Origin: Leptospira sp. WS92.C1
Lineage (GTDB): Bacteria; Spirochaetota; Leptospiria; Leptospirales; Leptospiraceae
Direction: 5' to 3'
DNA: 42,500 nucleotides
Assembly (NCBI RefSeq): GCF_040833975.1
Contig: NZ_CP162131.1
Span: forward strand, 1 to 42,500
Part shown: piece after piece, positions 13,888-26,026 of the stretch
How the letters are laid out: each line of letters begins with the position of its first letter
Position numbering within the stretch: position 1 is the first letter of the stretch
Translations under genes and position numbers: made by a program
The notes under the pieces: model-generated
Seen by the model: the letters and a program-made list of their open reading frames with translations, nothing else
Database searches by the model: none
Told to the model about the DNA's origin: nothing

Positions 13888-15363
13888 ATGAAGAGCGAAT
13901 CCTCTGTTTTTAGAAAAACGAAAATTATTTGTACCATTGGACCCGCGACCGCTGATAAAAAAATGATTCAAGCGCTTGCCGAAGCGGGAATGAACGTGGC
14001 GCGATTAAACATGTCCCACGGAAATCATGACTTTCACAGAGCCATCATTCGTAATATCAAGTCCCTCAATAAGGACGTTCTCAAAAACCCGATCGCAATC
14101 TTACTCGATACGCAAGGACCTGAAATTCGCACGGGGGATCTACAGGTGGATCACTTGGATCTCAAAGTCGGCGAAACGTTTACGTTTCATATCATTCCCG
14201 GCGCTGAATCCGAGGAACAATCCGTATTTGTGAATTACAAGGATATCGTTAAGGACTTGAAAGTGGGAGATCCGGTCACCGTGGACAACGGACTGATCAA
14301 TCTCGTAGTAGAAGAGATCAACGATTCCGCTCTTAAGTGTAAGGTGTTGGATGGCGGAAGACTCGGTTCCAGAAAACACATCAATCTTCCCGGAATTCGG
14401 GTCAATCTTCCTTCGATCACGGCTAAGGATCATAAGGATATTCTTTTCGGTTTGGAAGAGGATGTGGATTTTATCGCTCTTTCCTTTGTCCGATCTGTCG
14501 AAGATATCGATCAACTTAAAAAGATCATCGAAGAGAACGAAGGACACGCACAGATCATCGCAAAAATCGAAGATCAGGAAGCAGTTCGTAACATGAAGGA
14601 AATCGTAGCGGCTTCGGACGGGGTAATGGTGGCGAGAGGAGATCTCGGAGTCGAAGTTCCGATCGAAGAATTGCCGATTCTACAAAGAGCGATCATCAAA
14701 GAATGCGCGTTGCGCGGTAAAAGAGTGATCGTTGCGACTCATCTTTTGGAATCGATGATTAGTAATCCGTCTCCGACAAGGGCCGAAGTGACAGACGTGG
14801 CAAACGCAGTCTATGAAGAAGCCGATGCGATCATGCTCTCCGGGGAAACCGCCGCGGGAAAATTTCCCGTTCGTTGTGTGGAAATGATGGATAAGATTGC
14901 GCAACGTGTTGAGAGAACGGGCGGTGTGGACTATGTTCGGGAAAAAATTCCTCAAGATAAAAAAGAACAGATGGCGAAATCCGCTTCGGAGCTCGCGGAT
15001 TCTCTTAAATGTTCAGCAATTATCGTAATTACGAGAAGGGGAACTACGGCGCTTAACGTAGCCGGATTTCATCCTCACTATCCGCTCATCTATGCGTTTA
15101 CGAACATGACCACAGTGCGTCGTAAACTCTGGCTTACGAGAGGAGTGATTCCATATCGAATCGATTTTTCAAGAGACCCCGAAAAGACGATTCGTCTCGC
15201 GATCGAAACCCTAAAAAAAGCCGGAAGGCTTCAGGATGGAGACCAGGTTGTAATCCTTTCCGACATTATCGCCGGCGAGGATCGTGTGGAAACGATTCAG
15301 ATCCGCGAAGTCAAGACGTATTCGGCGATCGAGATTGAAATTGCTTCTAAATCAGCGTTTTGA
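13888..15363 (+). CDS. pyk: Pyruvate kinase
   Basis: A 491-residue enzyme transferring phosphate from phosphoenolpyruvate to ADP. The characteristic blocks are present in order: KIICTIGPA (13-21), [11 protein letters not shown] (34-44), [36 protein letters not shown] and ATHLLESMI with the [10 protein letters not shown] loop. The C-terminal domain (from about 360) is complete, with [20 protein letters not shown] precedes the ATG by about ten bases. In Leptospira, which lives on fatty acids, this enzyme probably works in anaplerotic and glycerol-derived flux rather than in sugar catabolism; that is background knowledge. Confidence 0.97.
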   Translation: MKSESSVFRKTKIICTIGPATADKKMIQALAEAGMNVARLNMSHGNHDFHRAIIRNIKSLNKDVLKNPIAILLDTQGPEIRTGDLQVDHLDLKVGETFTFHIIPGAESEEQSVFVNYKDIVKDLKVGDPVTVDNGLINLVVEEINDSALKCKVLDGGRLGSRKHINLPGIRVNLPSITAKDHKDILFGLEEDVDFIALSFVRSVEDIDQLKKIIEENEGHAQIIAKIEDQEAVRNMKEIVAASDGVMVARGDLGVEVPIEELPILQRAIIKECALRGKRVIVATHLLESMISNPSPTRAEVTDVANAVYEEADAIMLSGETAAGKFPVRCVEMMDKIAQRVERTGGVDYVREKIPQDKKEQMAKSASELADSLKCSAIIVITRRGTTALNVAGFHPHYPLIYAFTNMTTVRRKLWLTRGVIPYRIDFSRDPEKTIRLAIETLKKAGRLQDGDQVVILSDIIAGEDRVETIQIREVKTYSAIEIEIASKSAF

Positions 15364-15462
15364 TTTCGGAATTTTGAATCTTTGGCGATGATTTTTTTGA
15401 TTTGAGGACCCGTAAACGTTCGGTAAAACCTTATACGTTGGACAAGCTTTTGAGGTGTTCGA

Positions 15463-15714
15463 CTATTCTTCCGAAGATATATCCGGGACTTTGAGAAAGG
15501 ATTGTAAAAATTCCCCCATACCGAGCTTTTCCAGTGCCTCCACCACCATTCCCGTATAGTTGATTGATGATTGGAATTTTTCAAATTCCAATCGAACTCT
15601 CAATTTTTGGATATGAAGATAGAGTTTTAATTCCTCCATGCTCATGTCAGACGGATCCTTTCCGAGAAATCGATCGCTTCCGTCGAAAGGATTGATATCC
15701 GGAAATTCCTTCAT
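15463..15714 (-). CDS. Small unknown protein, third gene of a YqjD/YqjE-like set
   Basis: An 83-residue, mainly helical protein without a membrane segment (MSMEELKLYLHIQKLRVRLE). Its ATG overlaps the stop of the upstream gene (ATGA, 15711-15714), so it is translationally coupled to the holin-like membrane protein. In E. coli the analogous position after yqjE holds the small gene yqjK, but no sequence similarity can be claimed by eye. Confidence 0.75.
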   Translation of the reverse strand: MKEFPDINPFDGSDRFLGKDPSDMSMEELKLYLHIQKLRVRLEFEKFQSSINYTGMVVEALEKLGMGEFLQSFLKVPDISSEE

Positions 15715-16094
15715 GATCGATCCTCCGCTTTCAGAGAAGATGCTGCCAACCAGAGAAAGATCAGTCCAAGAACGAAACTCACCCCGCCGGTGCCTAAACT
15801 CGAAAGAAGAAAATCTCCTCCGGTGATTTTATGTAACAAAAAGAAAAATGCACCTAAAAAGAAAATCGAACCGAATGCGAGAAAAAAGAGCCCGATTTTT
15901 AGAAAAAGATAAGCTTGGATTCCCGCTTGAAATCTTCTGAGTAAGAATTTTTTTCCGTATAAAAATAGGGTTTGGAAATATTCCAGGATGGAATCGAACA
16001 AAGAGAGAAAATGCGATTTGAGATCGTTTCCTCTCTTTGAGTATTCGGAGTCATGAGATTCCGATGAGAAACCTGATTTTCTTTTTTTTGCCAT
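15711..16094 (-). CDS. Holin-superfamily-like membrane protein (YqjE-like)
   Basis: A 127-residue protein with a charged cytosolic N-terminus (MAKKRKSGF) and two closely spaced membrane helices (about 63-88 and 97-119) joined by a short loop KITGGDF. This matches the layout of the Actinobacterial holin-X/YqjE (DUF1469) group. It lies 13 bp after a YqjD-like gene and overlaps the next gene by 4 bp, the same order as yqjD-yqjE-yqjK in enterobacteria. The likely role is in the inner membrane; the name does not imply phage lysis. Confidence 0.75.
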   Translation of the reverse strand: MAKKRKSGFSSESHDSEYSKRGNDLKSHFLSLFDSILEYFQTLFLYGKKFLLRRFQAGIQAYLFLKIGLFFLAFGSIFFLGAFFFLLHKITGGDFLLSSLGTGGVSFVLGLIFLWLAASSLKAEDRS

Positions 16095-16107
16095 CGTGTT
16101 TCGCGGA

Positions 16108-16386
16108 TTATTTTCTACGAATCAGCATTCCGACAAGAAGTCCGACCCCGAGACCGACGCCAAGTCCGATCAAAGTAGCTTTTTGCGGATTCTCTTTAAT
16201 ATAAGTCCCCGTTTGATCGATGATTTGTTTTGCTTTTTCGGAAGTGTCGCCGCCGATCTGTTTGATCTTTTCTTTCAAATCGGTTACGTGCTCTAGGTAT
16301 TCTTCTCGGGCTTTTCCGGTGATTCTTTTGGCTTTGTCTTTTAAGGATTCTACTTCTTCATTGAAATCTTCCGATTTGGCTGTCAT
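16108..16386 (-). CDS. DUF883/YqjD-ElaB-like membrane-anchored protein
   Basis: A 92-residue protein: an amphipathic helical region of about 65 residues ([19 protein letters not shown]), the family-like [16 protein letters not shown] segment, and a C-terminal glycine-rich membrane helix ending in LIRRK. In E. coli the YqjD/ElaB family tethers ribosomes to the inner membrane in stationary phase; whether this holds here is unknown. First gene of a three-gene minus-strand set. Confidence 0.85.
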   Translation of the reverse strand: MTAKSEDFNEEVESLKDKAKRITGKAREEYLEHVTDLKEKIKQIGGDTSEKAKQIIDQTGTYIKENPQKATLIGLGVGLGVGLLVGMLIRRK

Positions 16387-16494
16387 GGATGATTCCTCCC
16401 GATTCTTTTTCTAAGTTTTATGTCTATAGAATCAACTACTTTCATTCTTTTGGAGGCATGTTTTTCTCTCGAATTTTGCGGTCTAATCTAAAGA

Positions 16495-16649
16495 ATGGAA
16501 GAATTCGAATTTGGAGATACGATTTCGTTCACCCCTTTGAAATAAAAGGTAAAATGTCCGGAATTTTCGGGGTTATTGATCGGTCTCATCAACGACGAGT
16601 GACGGGTTGTCGCAAAGTGAAAATTTTCTCTAAAAATCATCACGATTAG
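16495..16649 (+). pseudogene. Possible short frameshifted gene
   Basis: ATG 16495 starts MEEFEFGDTISFTP and then hits TAA. One base shift back, the frame continues in a protein-like way (FEIKGKMSGIFGVIDRSHQ, TGCRKVKIFSKNHHD) to a TAG at 16647-16649, ten bases before the next gene. A joined product of about 50 residues looks more natural than either frame alone. It could be a small broken gene or chance. Confidence 0.25.
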
Positions 16650-16658
16650 GATAAGAAT

Positions 16659-17072
16659 ATGAAATGGGTCAGTAAGCTGATTCGCCTCAGAAGAACTCAA
16701 AAGCAAAGAATTTTTAATAAGGCTTATCGCCAAGCTCTGAAATTGATGAAGAAAGAATTCAAGGCGGAAAGGGATCGTCATCTTCAGGCAGAAAAAGAAC
16801 TTGAAAAGTATTATAGAAAAGACGTGGATACCGAGGCTAAAAAAACTCGGAAAAAAATTCAAGAATTGGATAATTTCAAACTCTTACTCGAAAGAAGAGA
16901 GATGGAATTGGATTCTAAGATCGCGTTTTTGAACGAACAACTGCAAAAGATCGAGGAGCTCAAGGCGAGAATGGACGGTGCCGTCAATTTGATGGCGAGG
17001 GCAGGATCGCTTTCCAACGGTGCGGTCGACGACGCCGAAAAAATCAAACAAACTCTCAAGAGAGTTTTCTAA
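16659..17072 (+). CDS. Coiled-coil protein of unknown function
   Basis: A 137-residue, highly charged protein, almost wholly helical, with a heptad-like coiled coil from about 20 to 105 (LKLMKKEFKAERDRHLQAEK, LLERREMELDSKIAFL). There is no signal peptide or membrane helix. AGGATAAG sits just before ATG 16659. The stop is followed after 6 bp by the pterin dehydratase gene, so the two are probably co-transcribed; a functional link is not evident. Confidence 0.8.
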   Translation: MKWVSKLIRLRRTQKQRIFNKAYRQALKLMKKEFKAERDRHLQAEKELEKYYRKDVDTEAKKTRKKIQELDNFKLLLERREMELDSKIAFLNEQLQKIEELKARMDGAVNLMARAGSLSNGAVDDAEKIKQTLKRVF

Positions 17073-17078
17073 TCCGCG

Positions 17079-17375
17079 ATGACTTTCCAGGAACTGGACA
17101 ATTTGAAAGGAAAAATTCCTTTAGGTTGGGAAATTCAGTTTCGGGAGGAAATCCCATATCTCACAAAAAAATATTCGTTTGAAAGTTATCTTTCCGGTGT
17201 AAGGTTTGTGAATGCGTTAGCCGAAATTGCGGAAAAAATGGACCACCATCCCGATCTCATTTTGACGTATAGAATGGTCTGCGTCGAAATTCATACTCAT
17301 TCCAAAAGAACGATCACTCATCTCGATGTCGAATTTTCTAAAGCCGCCGAAGCAGTAAAGAAATCGTATCTTTGA
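17079..17375 (+). CDS. Pterin-4a-carbinolamine dehydratase (PCD/DCoH family)
   Basis: A 98-residue protein of standard family length. The signature EKMDHHPDL (52-60) with His56-His57-Pro58 matches the conserved [EDKH]-x3-H-[HN]-[PCS] pattern, and the second conserved histidine region reads EIHTHSKRTITHLD. The enzyme dehydrates 4a-hydroxytetrahydropterin after aromatic amino-acid hydroxylation; in bacteria without phenylalanine hydroxylase it may serve molybdopterin or folate-related chemistry. No hydroxylase is seen in the window. Its TGA stop abuts the stop of the convergent gene with no gap (TGATCA). Confidence 0.93.
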   Translation: MTFQELDNLKGKIPLGWEIQFREEIPYLTKKYSFESYLSGVRFVNALAEIAEKMDHHPDLILTYRMVCVEIHTHSKRTITHLDVEFSKAAEAVKKSYL

Positions 17376-17915
17376 TCAAGTGTGCAGCCAATCCCGATAA
17401 GTGAAGATATGTTTGAATGGGTTTGGTTCGAATTCTAATTTTCGGATGATCTTATTGTTAAGAAGATCTAGGAGGAGAGTATATCTGTAGTTTTCGTGGA
17501 ATGTTGGAACTCCTGCGTTCAACGTGTCCACGATAGAATCTCCGACTCCGAGGTCATCTAACCAAAGTAAATAATTGAATAAATAACATCGAGATACTCC
17601 ATGAGCTTGAGCAAGGGCTCCCAATAAAGCCCAACTTCCGGTTCTAGTTCGAGCGTTGATTCTTTTCATATTGTTTTTGCCGGTTTTGATTTGATACAGA
17701 GTTTTGCCGGCCTTTTTGTTTAATCTTTTCGTTGAGGCAATGTATTTTGCATATTTTTTCAAAAGCAGAGGCAGTCTTTTAGGAAGTTTTTTTTGATCTT
17801 CCGGGTTTAGTCGGTCGAGATAACTTTTAGGAATGAGAAATGTGACTACTTCTGAATTTGGTTCCTGCAAAGGGGATTGTATTTCAAAGTTTGTATTTAA
17901 GAATAAAGTTTCCAT
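17376..17915 (-). CDS. DUF1564 family protein (Leptospira-specific)
   Basis: The 179-residue product shows the features I associate with DUF1564: a start like [31 protein letters not shown], the block [20 protein letters not shown] followed by [15 protein letters not shown], and [20 protein letters not shown] near the C-terminus. The family is multicopy in Leptospira and its function is unknown. ATG 17915 is preferred over the in-frame TTG at 17951 because it matches the usual family N-terminus. A decayed paralogue lies at 24909-25055. Its stop codon touches that of the pterin dehydratase gene. Confidence 0.88.
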   Translation of the reverse strand: METLFLNTNFEIQSPLQEPNSEVVTFLIPKSYLDRLNPEDQKKLPKRLPLLLKKYAKYIASTKRLNKKAGKTLYQIKTGKNNMKRINARTRTGSWALLGALAQAHGVSRCYLFNYLLWLDDLGVGDSIVDTLNAGVPTFHENYRYTLLLDLLNNKIIRKLEFEPNPFKHIFTYRDWLHT

Positions 17916-18100
17916 ACTAAAGACGGTTCCTGAACCCTTTGAAGGAAACAATTTGTTGTTAAAAAATTTAAGGTTTGAAAAAAAGTATTACCCAAGCGAA
18001 ACATTCCACTTTATTTTCTATCGATTCCGCTTACCTGTTATGAGTTACGAACTGAGTTATTTTTCCTGATAGATTTGGCAGGATTTTTAAAAGAATTTTA

Positions 18101-18117
18101 CGTATGAGATCCTACAT
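18101..18117. repeat. 17-bp repeat CGTATGAGATCCTACAT, copy 1
   Basis: Identical to 20023-20039 in the same orientation, and the nine bases AAGAATTTT occur just before both copies. In the minus direction it lies about 185 bp upstream of the DUF1564 gene. Too long for chance in a window of this size, so a dispersed repeat or a shared regulatory site. Confidence 0.7.
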
Positions 18118-18243
18118 TCGATCCGAACGTCGGATGATTTTTTATAAAATTAGGAGGAATGATTATAAAAAAGGATTCAGTTGAGAGACTGAGAGGAAAA
18201 AGAAGATTCTATTTTCGAATCGGCGGATTGCGGTTGCCCCATT

Positions 18244-18260
18244 TGTGGGAACTCCTTCCA
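18244..18260. repeat. GTGGGAACTCC-type short palindromic motif
   Basis: TGTGGGAACTCCTTCCA is an imperfect copy of the TGTNGGANNTCCNACA pattern. It lies in non-coding DNA just beyond the 3' end of the response-regulator gene. Confidence 0.4.
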
Positions 18261-18298
18261 AACGGGGCTTAGGCAATTCATTAGTAAATAAATTTCTT

Positions 18299-19024
<726 letters not shown>

Positions 19025-19052
19025 AATCAAGCCCCCGAGAGAGATTAGAGGA

Positions 19053-19104
<52 letters not shown>

Positions 19105-19251
19105 AATTTTTTATCCGACACAATTTTACCAGATTCTTCCGCTATTTTATCTTTTGGGATTGTATCAAGCCTTGGATAACGATGATAAAACTGTGAATTA
19201 TGTTATTTTGCAATAGGAAAGTCTTAAAAATAAAATGTGTGTAAAAAAGTC

Positions 19252-19677
19252 ATGAATACGAATCATCCGCTTACATGGGCGATTCTTTCTGTCAACGAGG
19301 ATGGCTTGGATTCCGAATCCGTGACGCGGGAACTGGATCTCAAACCTGATTTTAGTACGTCAAAAATGGCCACGAACAAGGAAGGTAAGTCGCTTGGTTT
19401 CGGGCACTGGCAGTTGCATTCCACATTGGATGCACAGGCACCTTTGGAAGAGCATATTCTTCAGATTCTGGAAAAGGTATTACCGTCCCGACAGAAGGTA
19501 AAAGAATTTGCTTCAAAACATTCTCTTTGTCTTTATGTTTCCGTGGAATTTGCGGATCATTCTCTTAGAGAGACCGAGATTTCTTCTCGTCTGCTTTTGC
19601 TTTTGGGAAGTTTAGGAATCAAGCTCGTCTTTCAGCCTTGGAGTCGGGATGAAAAAAGAAGGCGTTTAGAAGATTAA
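19252..19677 (+). CDS. DUF4279 domain protein
   Basis: A 141-residue protein whose layout matches DUF4279: an N-terminal strand ([11 protein letters not shown]), [18 protein letters not shown], the [11 protein letters not shown] block, the helix [20 protein letters not shown], and [11 protein letters not shown] followed by a helix [15 protein letters not shown]. Function is unknown; in other bacteria the domain often occurs as a stand-alone small protein and has been linked with toxin-immunity neighbourhoods, of which there is no sign here. ATG 19252 is preferred to GTG 19237, though neither has a good ribosome site. The 3' end overlaps the convergent STAS gene by 12 bp. Confidence 0.75.
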   Translation: MNTNHPLTWAILSVNEDGLDSESVTRELDLKPDFSTSKMATNKEGKSLGFGHWQLHSTLDAQAPLEEHILQILEKVLPSRQKVKEFASKHSLCLYVSVEFADHSLRETEISSRLLLLLGSLGIKLVFQPWSRDEKRRRLED

Positions 19678-19995
19678 TAGAGCTTGGTCCATTCTATAAA
19701 ATTGAATCAGCTTTTTAAACGCAGGACTTGCGCCACTCAAGACGAGGGTCCGATTTTTCAATCTCAAGTCGAAAGCAAACGAAAGCAGTTTCATTGCGAC
19801 AGGAAGAGGTAAAATTTTGACCCCGCTCAGATCGATTTTCACATGAAGACTGGATTGATAAAAAACAAGAGCCAAAACGGACTTCAATTCATCAAAAGAA
19901 GAATCGTCAAAAGACGCCATCAGGGGAACCACTTCCGTCGATTGACGGCTCTTTCGAATTTCAAAATGTTCGTATCTTTGGATTGGGTTGTCCAT
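19666..19995 (-). CDS. STAS-domain protein (anti-sigma-antagonist-like)
   Basis: A 109-residue protein with the strand-helix pattern of STAS domains: [20 protein letters not shown], then [20 protein letters not shown] with LYRM-type ending ([12 protein letters not shown]). The usual phosphorylatable serine in the DSSG-type loop is replaced by LPLP, so control by a SpoIIAB-like kinase is unlikely. GGAAAG lies ahead of the ATG. The repeat copy at 20023-20039 sits 28 bp upstream, where a promoter would be expected. Confidence 0.75.
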   Translation of the reverse strand: MDNPIQRYEHFEIRKSRQSTEVVPLMASFDDSSFDELKSVLALVFYQSSLHVKIDLSGVKILPLPVAMKLLSFAFDLRLKNRTLVLSGASPAFKKLIQFYRMDQALLIF

Positions 19996-20022
19996 ATTTC
20001 GATCTTTCCGAAGAATTTTTTG

Positions 20023-20039
20023 CGTATGAGATCCTACAT
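20023..20039. repeat. 17-bp repeat CGTATGAGATCCTACAT, copy 2
   Basis: Same sequence and orientation as 18101-18117. It lies 28-44 bp upstream of the start of the minus-strand STAS gene. Confidence 0.7.
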
Positions 20040-20104
20040 CCCAGGGAAATGAATGTCATCACATTCTTTTTTTAGAATGGAATCAAGAGGAAAATAAAAA
20101 TCAA

Positions 20105-21052
20105 ATGAATGAGCTGAGTAAGGAGATATTAATCCGAAGAGCCAAGTTTTTATCCGTGATTCGAAAATTTTTCGAAGAAAGCGGTTATCTGGAAATAGAC
20201 ACCCCATGTCTGAAATTGGTTCCGTCCATGGAGCCATATCTGGATCCGTTTTTAGTCCATTCTCCGTCCAAAAAGGAAAAGGGATACTTGATTACGTCTC
20301 CTGAATATTCTCTGAAAGAGGTTCTTTCCAAGGGATTGGAAAAAATATACGAGATCACTCATACATTTCGATCCGGGGAGGAAGGGAGCCCGTTTCATAG
20401 CGCCGAATTTTTGATGTTGGAATTTTATGCGATCGGTATGAAACTCGAGGACCTCATGGATTTTTGCGTCGAACTTTTGGAAAGATTGAATCGGGACTTT
20501 CATCCATTCGGATTTGATCGAACACAGGTCCGTCGATTCACGGTTCAGGAAGTCCTGAAAGAATACGCTCAGTGTGGGATCTCCCACTCGGAGTTGGATC
20601 GGGTGATCTCCGAAAGAAAACTCAGTCAAATTCCCGCGGGACAAAGAAGCTATGAGGATTCCTTTTTTCTTGTATTCTTAAATCTTGTTGAAGCGCATCT
20701 CCCGAAAGGTTATACTTTTTTATACCGATATCCGCCCGAATTGGCCGCTTTATCCAAAATAGAATCCGGTTTTGCAAATCGATTTGAGCTCTATTGCGGA
20801 AATCTGGAATTGGGGAACGCGTTTGAGGAATTAACCGATCCTTTGGAACAGGTCGCTCGGTTTCGTTCCGAGCAGGAATTGAGAAAGAATCTCGGAAAAG
20901 AAGTGTTTTCGATCGACGGCGGTTTGGAACGGGCTCTTAAAGAAGGGATTCCGGATGCTTGTGGGATCTCCATCGGATTGGATCGGCTCTTATTGACCGT
21001 CCTGGGAGGGAGCTCTTTACGAGAAATGAGTCCGTATTACGGCGCGTTCTGA
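20105..21052 (+). CDS. epmA: EF-P beta-lysylation ligase-like protein EpmA (GenX/PoxA)
   Basis: A 315-residue class II lysyl-tRNA-synthetase-like protein without the N-terminal anticodon domain, which is the defining build of EpmA. Visible blocks: motif 1 region [10 protein letters not shown] (27-36), [10 protein letters not shown], motif 2 FRSGEEG...[22 protein letters not shown], and motif 3 [11 protein letters not shown] near the C-terminus. EpmA attaches beta-lysine to elongation factor P so that polyproline stretches are translated efficiently. Neither efp nor the aminomutase gene epmB is in this window. The ATG has no clear ribosome site; the gene is flanked by non-coding gaps. Confidence 0.93.
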   Translation: MNELSKEILIRRAKFLSVIRKFFEESGYLEIDTPCLKLVPSMEPYLDPFLVHSPSKKEKGYLITSPEYSLKEVLSKGLEKIYEITHTFRSGEEGSPFHSAEFLMLEFYAIGMKLEDLMDFCVELLERLNRDFHPFGFDRTQVRRFTVQEVLKEYAQCGISHSELDRVISERKLSQIPAGQRSYEDSFFLVFLNLVEAHLPKGYTFLYRYPPELAALSKIESGFANRFELYCGNLELGNAFEELTDPLEQVARFRSEQELRKNLGKEVFSIDGGLERALKEGIPDACGISIGLDRLLLTVLGGSSLREMSPYYGAF

Positions 21053-21235
21053 GAATCGAGGATTCAACAAATCGGTTTGAAAGTTCGATACTTACAGTAT
21101 ATCAGGTGTTAGTTTCAGATACGGGAAAAACAAAAACTGCAGGAATCGGATGTGTTAGAACCGATCTTATAACATAGAGCAAAACTATGGTTGCAGGGAA
21201 TGAATTCTTCCCTAAATTTAGGTGCGGCGGGGATC

Positions 21236-22303
<1,068 letters not shown>

Positions 22304-22318
22304 AGTTTAATGGGAAAG

Positions 22319-22340
22319 CCTCCGGAGAATTCTCCGGAGG
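22319..22340. terminator. Perfect 22-bp palindromic hairpin after the OmpA-domain gene
   Basis: CCTCCGGAGAA is followed by its exact complement TTCTCCGGAGG, 16 bases after the stop codon. The stem would be up to nine GC-rich pairs with a small loop. The T tract afterwards is weak (AAGTTTCTC), so it may also act as a transcript-end stabiliser. Confidence 0.55.
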
Positions 22341-22409
22341 AAGTTTCTCACTCTTTGAGAATTCCGATTCTTCTTTGCCTTTTTCGAAGTGCTCCTTCTT
22401 AAACCCGGA

Positions 22410-22437
22410 TTGACGACGGATCACAAAATTCTATTTT
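22410..22437 (+). promoter_or_regulatory. Candidate sigma-70 promoter of the aconitase gene
   Basis: TTGACG at 22410-22415 and TATTTT at 22432-22437 with a 16-bp spacer, about 75 bp ahead of the ATG. The -35 is good and the -10 is moderate. Confidence 0.4.
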
Positions 22438-22499
22438 TCAGCCTCTCTTTGAAAAATCCTATACAAACTAAATGCTTACATGAGCATGAATAATCATCC

Positions 22500-24785
<2,286 letters not shown>

Positions 24786-24790
24786 TTTTT

Positions 24791-24889
24791 GAATCCTCTT
24801 CCTTAAAGCTAATAGAAGAGCGGCTTCTCAGTCTGCAAAAAAGCAAAGAGGAGCTTGTTCTTGCTAAAAAAAATTTAGATAAGCCGTAA
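24791..24889 (+). pseudogene. C-terminal remnant of a paralogue of the 29025-29693 gene
   Basis: A 32-codon frame ending in TAA begins six bases after the aconitase stop. Its translation ([20 protein letters not shown], then VLAKKNLDKP) aligns residue by residue with the C-terminus of the membrane-anchored protein at 29025-29693 (SSLKVIEDRLHSLRESKNEL, then LDAKKNLDQLQ). The DNA has diverged at many third positions but not in length. No start codon or upstream part is present, so it is an eroded fragment of a second gene copy. Confidence 0.7.
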
Positions 24890-24908
24890 GTTGGAGTGGA
24901 TCTCGTTT

Positions 24909-25055
24909 TTATTGGGGTTTGTTCGAGTATTTTCCATAGAATATATGTTGGAATAACTCAGGCTCAAATTTTAAATATCGAGAGATTCTCAAATTTTGCA
25001 AGTCGAGTTGCCAGATAAAGCTGTAAACCCTGTGAAATGTAGGAATTCCCACAAA
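24909..25055 (-). pseudogene. C-terminal remnant of a DUF1564 paralogue
   Basis: The minus strand encodes VGIPTFHRVYSFIWQLDLQN followed by LRISRYLKFEPELFQHIF, which lines up with [20 protein letters not shown]...[17 protein letters not shown] of the intact DUF1564 protein at 17376-17915. Only the last 46 codons remain; upstream the sequence runs into the TetR gene's 3' end. The remnant begins at the palindrome 25038-25053. Confidence 0.75.
25038..25053. repeat. Palindrome TGTAGGAATTCCCACA
   Basis: GGAATTCC is a perfect core, with one mismatch in 8-bp arms. It matches the TGTNGGANNTCCNACA pattern. Read on the minus strand it supplies the VGIPT codons of the DUF1564 remnant. Confidence 0.55.
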
Positions 25056-25077
25056 GAGAGAGATAACGGAGAAAATT

Positions 25078-25785
25078 CTATTTAGACTTTTTCTTTGGTG
25101 GGTCCGGTTCGAGACCTTTGCGGAAGATTCTTGAAACTTCTTTGATCGTCGTTTGAATTTCGGCAGGCGGAATTTTGTAGACACACTGTCCCATAAAACC
25201 TAGGGCAAAAGTAAGCGACGAAATTGCATAGGCAACCGATTTGAGATCCACTTTGGGATCGATCTTCCCGGCCTTTTTAAATTTTTCCAGCTCGGTCGTA
25301 AATTCGGGAATCGCTTTTGTATAAATCTTTTTCTGAATGATTTGGCTTACTTCAGGATCCAGGATGATTTGACTCACTGCGACTTTCATAAAATCTTCCG
25401 CATCCTTAAAATCTCTACATTTTCCGGACATGGAAGACTGAAGACTCGCTTCGAGATCTTGGTAGCTTTCAGGATTTTTCTGAGAACGAGACGAAGAAGA
25501 GTCCTCGGGTTTAATTTCATCTGCTCGAGTAAGAATCGCTTCTAAAAGTCCTTTTTTATTTCCGAAGTATCTGAAAATCAGGGCTTCGTTTGCGTTTGCT
25601 AACTTCGCTATGTCTTTCGTATTCGCTGCGTCGTAACCCTTTTTTGCAAAAACTTGGATGGCGGCTAAGAGAATGGCGGTTTCAGTAGCAGGGCGGTCTC
25701 GTTTTCGGATGTTTGTTTCACAAACATCCTCATCCTTGATAGAATGATTTTCTGTATTGTTGACCTTTGACCTTGCGGCTTTCAT
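25078..25785 (-). CDS. TetR/AcrR-family transcriptional regulator
   Basis: A 235-residue regulator. The N-terminal DNA-binding domain is clear: [40 protein letters not shown] and [11 protein letters not shown] (about 30-85). The remainder is the helical ligand-binding and dimer domain, with [11 protein letters not shown] and a basic tail PPKKKSK. ATG 25785 is chosen because AGGGATC lies directly ahead; the frame stays open upstream to 25860, but that part is not conserved-looking. No transporter or enzyme gene lies alongside, so the regulon is unknown. Confidence 0.93.
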   Translation of the reverse strand: MKAARSKVNNTENHSIKDEDVCETNIRKRDRPATETAILLAAIQVFAKKGYDAANTKDIAKLANANEALIFRYFGNKKGLLEAILTRADEIKPEDSSSSRSQKNPESYQDLEASLQSSMSGKCRDFKDAEDFMKVAVSQIILDPEVSQIIQKKIYTKAIPEFTTELEKFKKAGKIDPKVDLKSVAYAISSLTFALGFMGQCVYKIPPAEIQTTIKEVSRIFRKGLEPDPPKKKSK

Positions 25786-26026
25786 TTTGATCCCTATAAA
25801 AGTTAAAACGAATTGAGTGTCACTCACTATTTCAAGAGAACCTTTGCGTCCTACTTGCAATCCACTCTACAGCATTTAACATTTCAAGATTGATTCCTTT
25901 TATCGGTTTTTTATTCCTTTGAAAGGATGTTGATTCATGAGACCTTCTTTTGTCTTTTTTTCGTTCTCCATTTTATGATAGATTGTAAGTTTTTGATCGA
26001 ATGCCTGGAAGTCGAAATTAAAAATA

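Larger units (their letters stand above)
17916..18298. other. Intergenic stretch with dispersed repeats
   Basis: About 380 bp, AT-rich, without a supportable gene. It holds the 17-bp repeat at 18101-18117, a small inverted repeat ATCCGA-ACG-TCGGAT (18121-18135) followed by six T at 18138-18143, and a GTGGGAACTCC motif at 18244-18260 of the kind scattered through leptospiral intergenic DNA. Confidence 0.5.

Noticed and set aside
16488..16862. Minus-strand frame of 124 codons
   Set aside because: It is antisense to the coiled-coil gene and its upstream leader and has no ribosome site or family features.
18121..18143. Hairpin ATCCGA-ACG-TCGGAT followed by six T as a terminator
   Set aside because: No plus-strand gene lies upstream to be terminated; kept only as a feature of the intergenic stretch.
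25786..25860. Longer N-terminus for the TetR regulator
   Set aside because: ATG 25785 has AGGGATC directly ahead and gives a normal family length.
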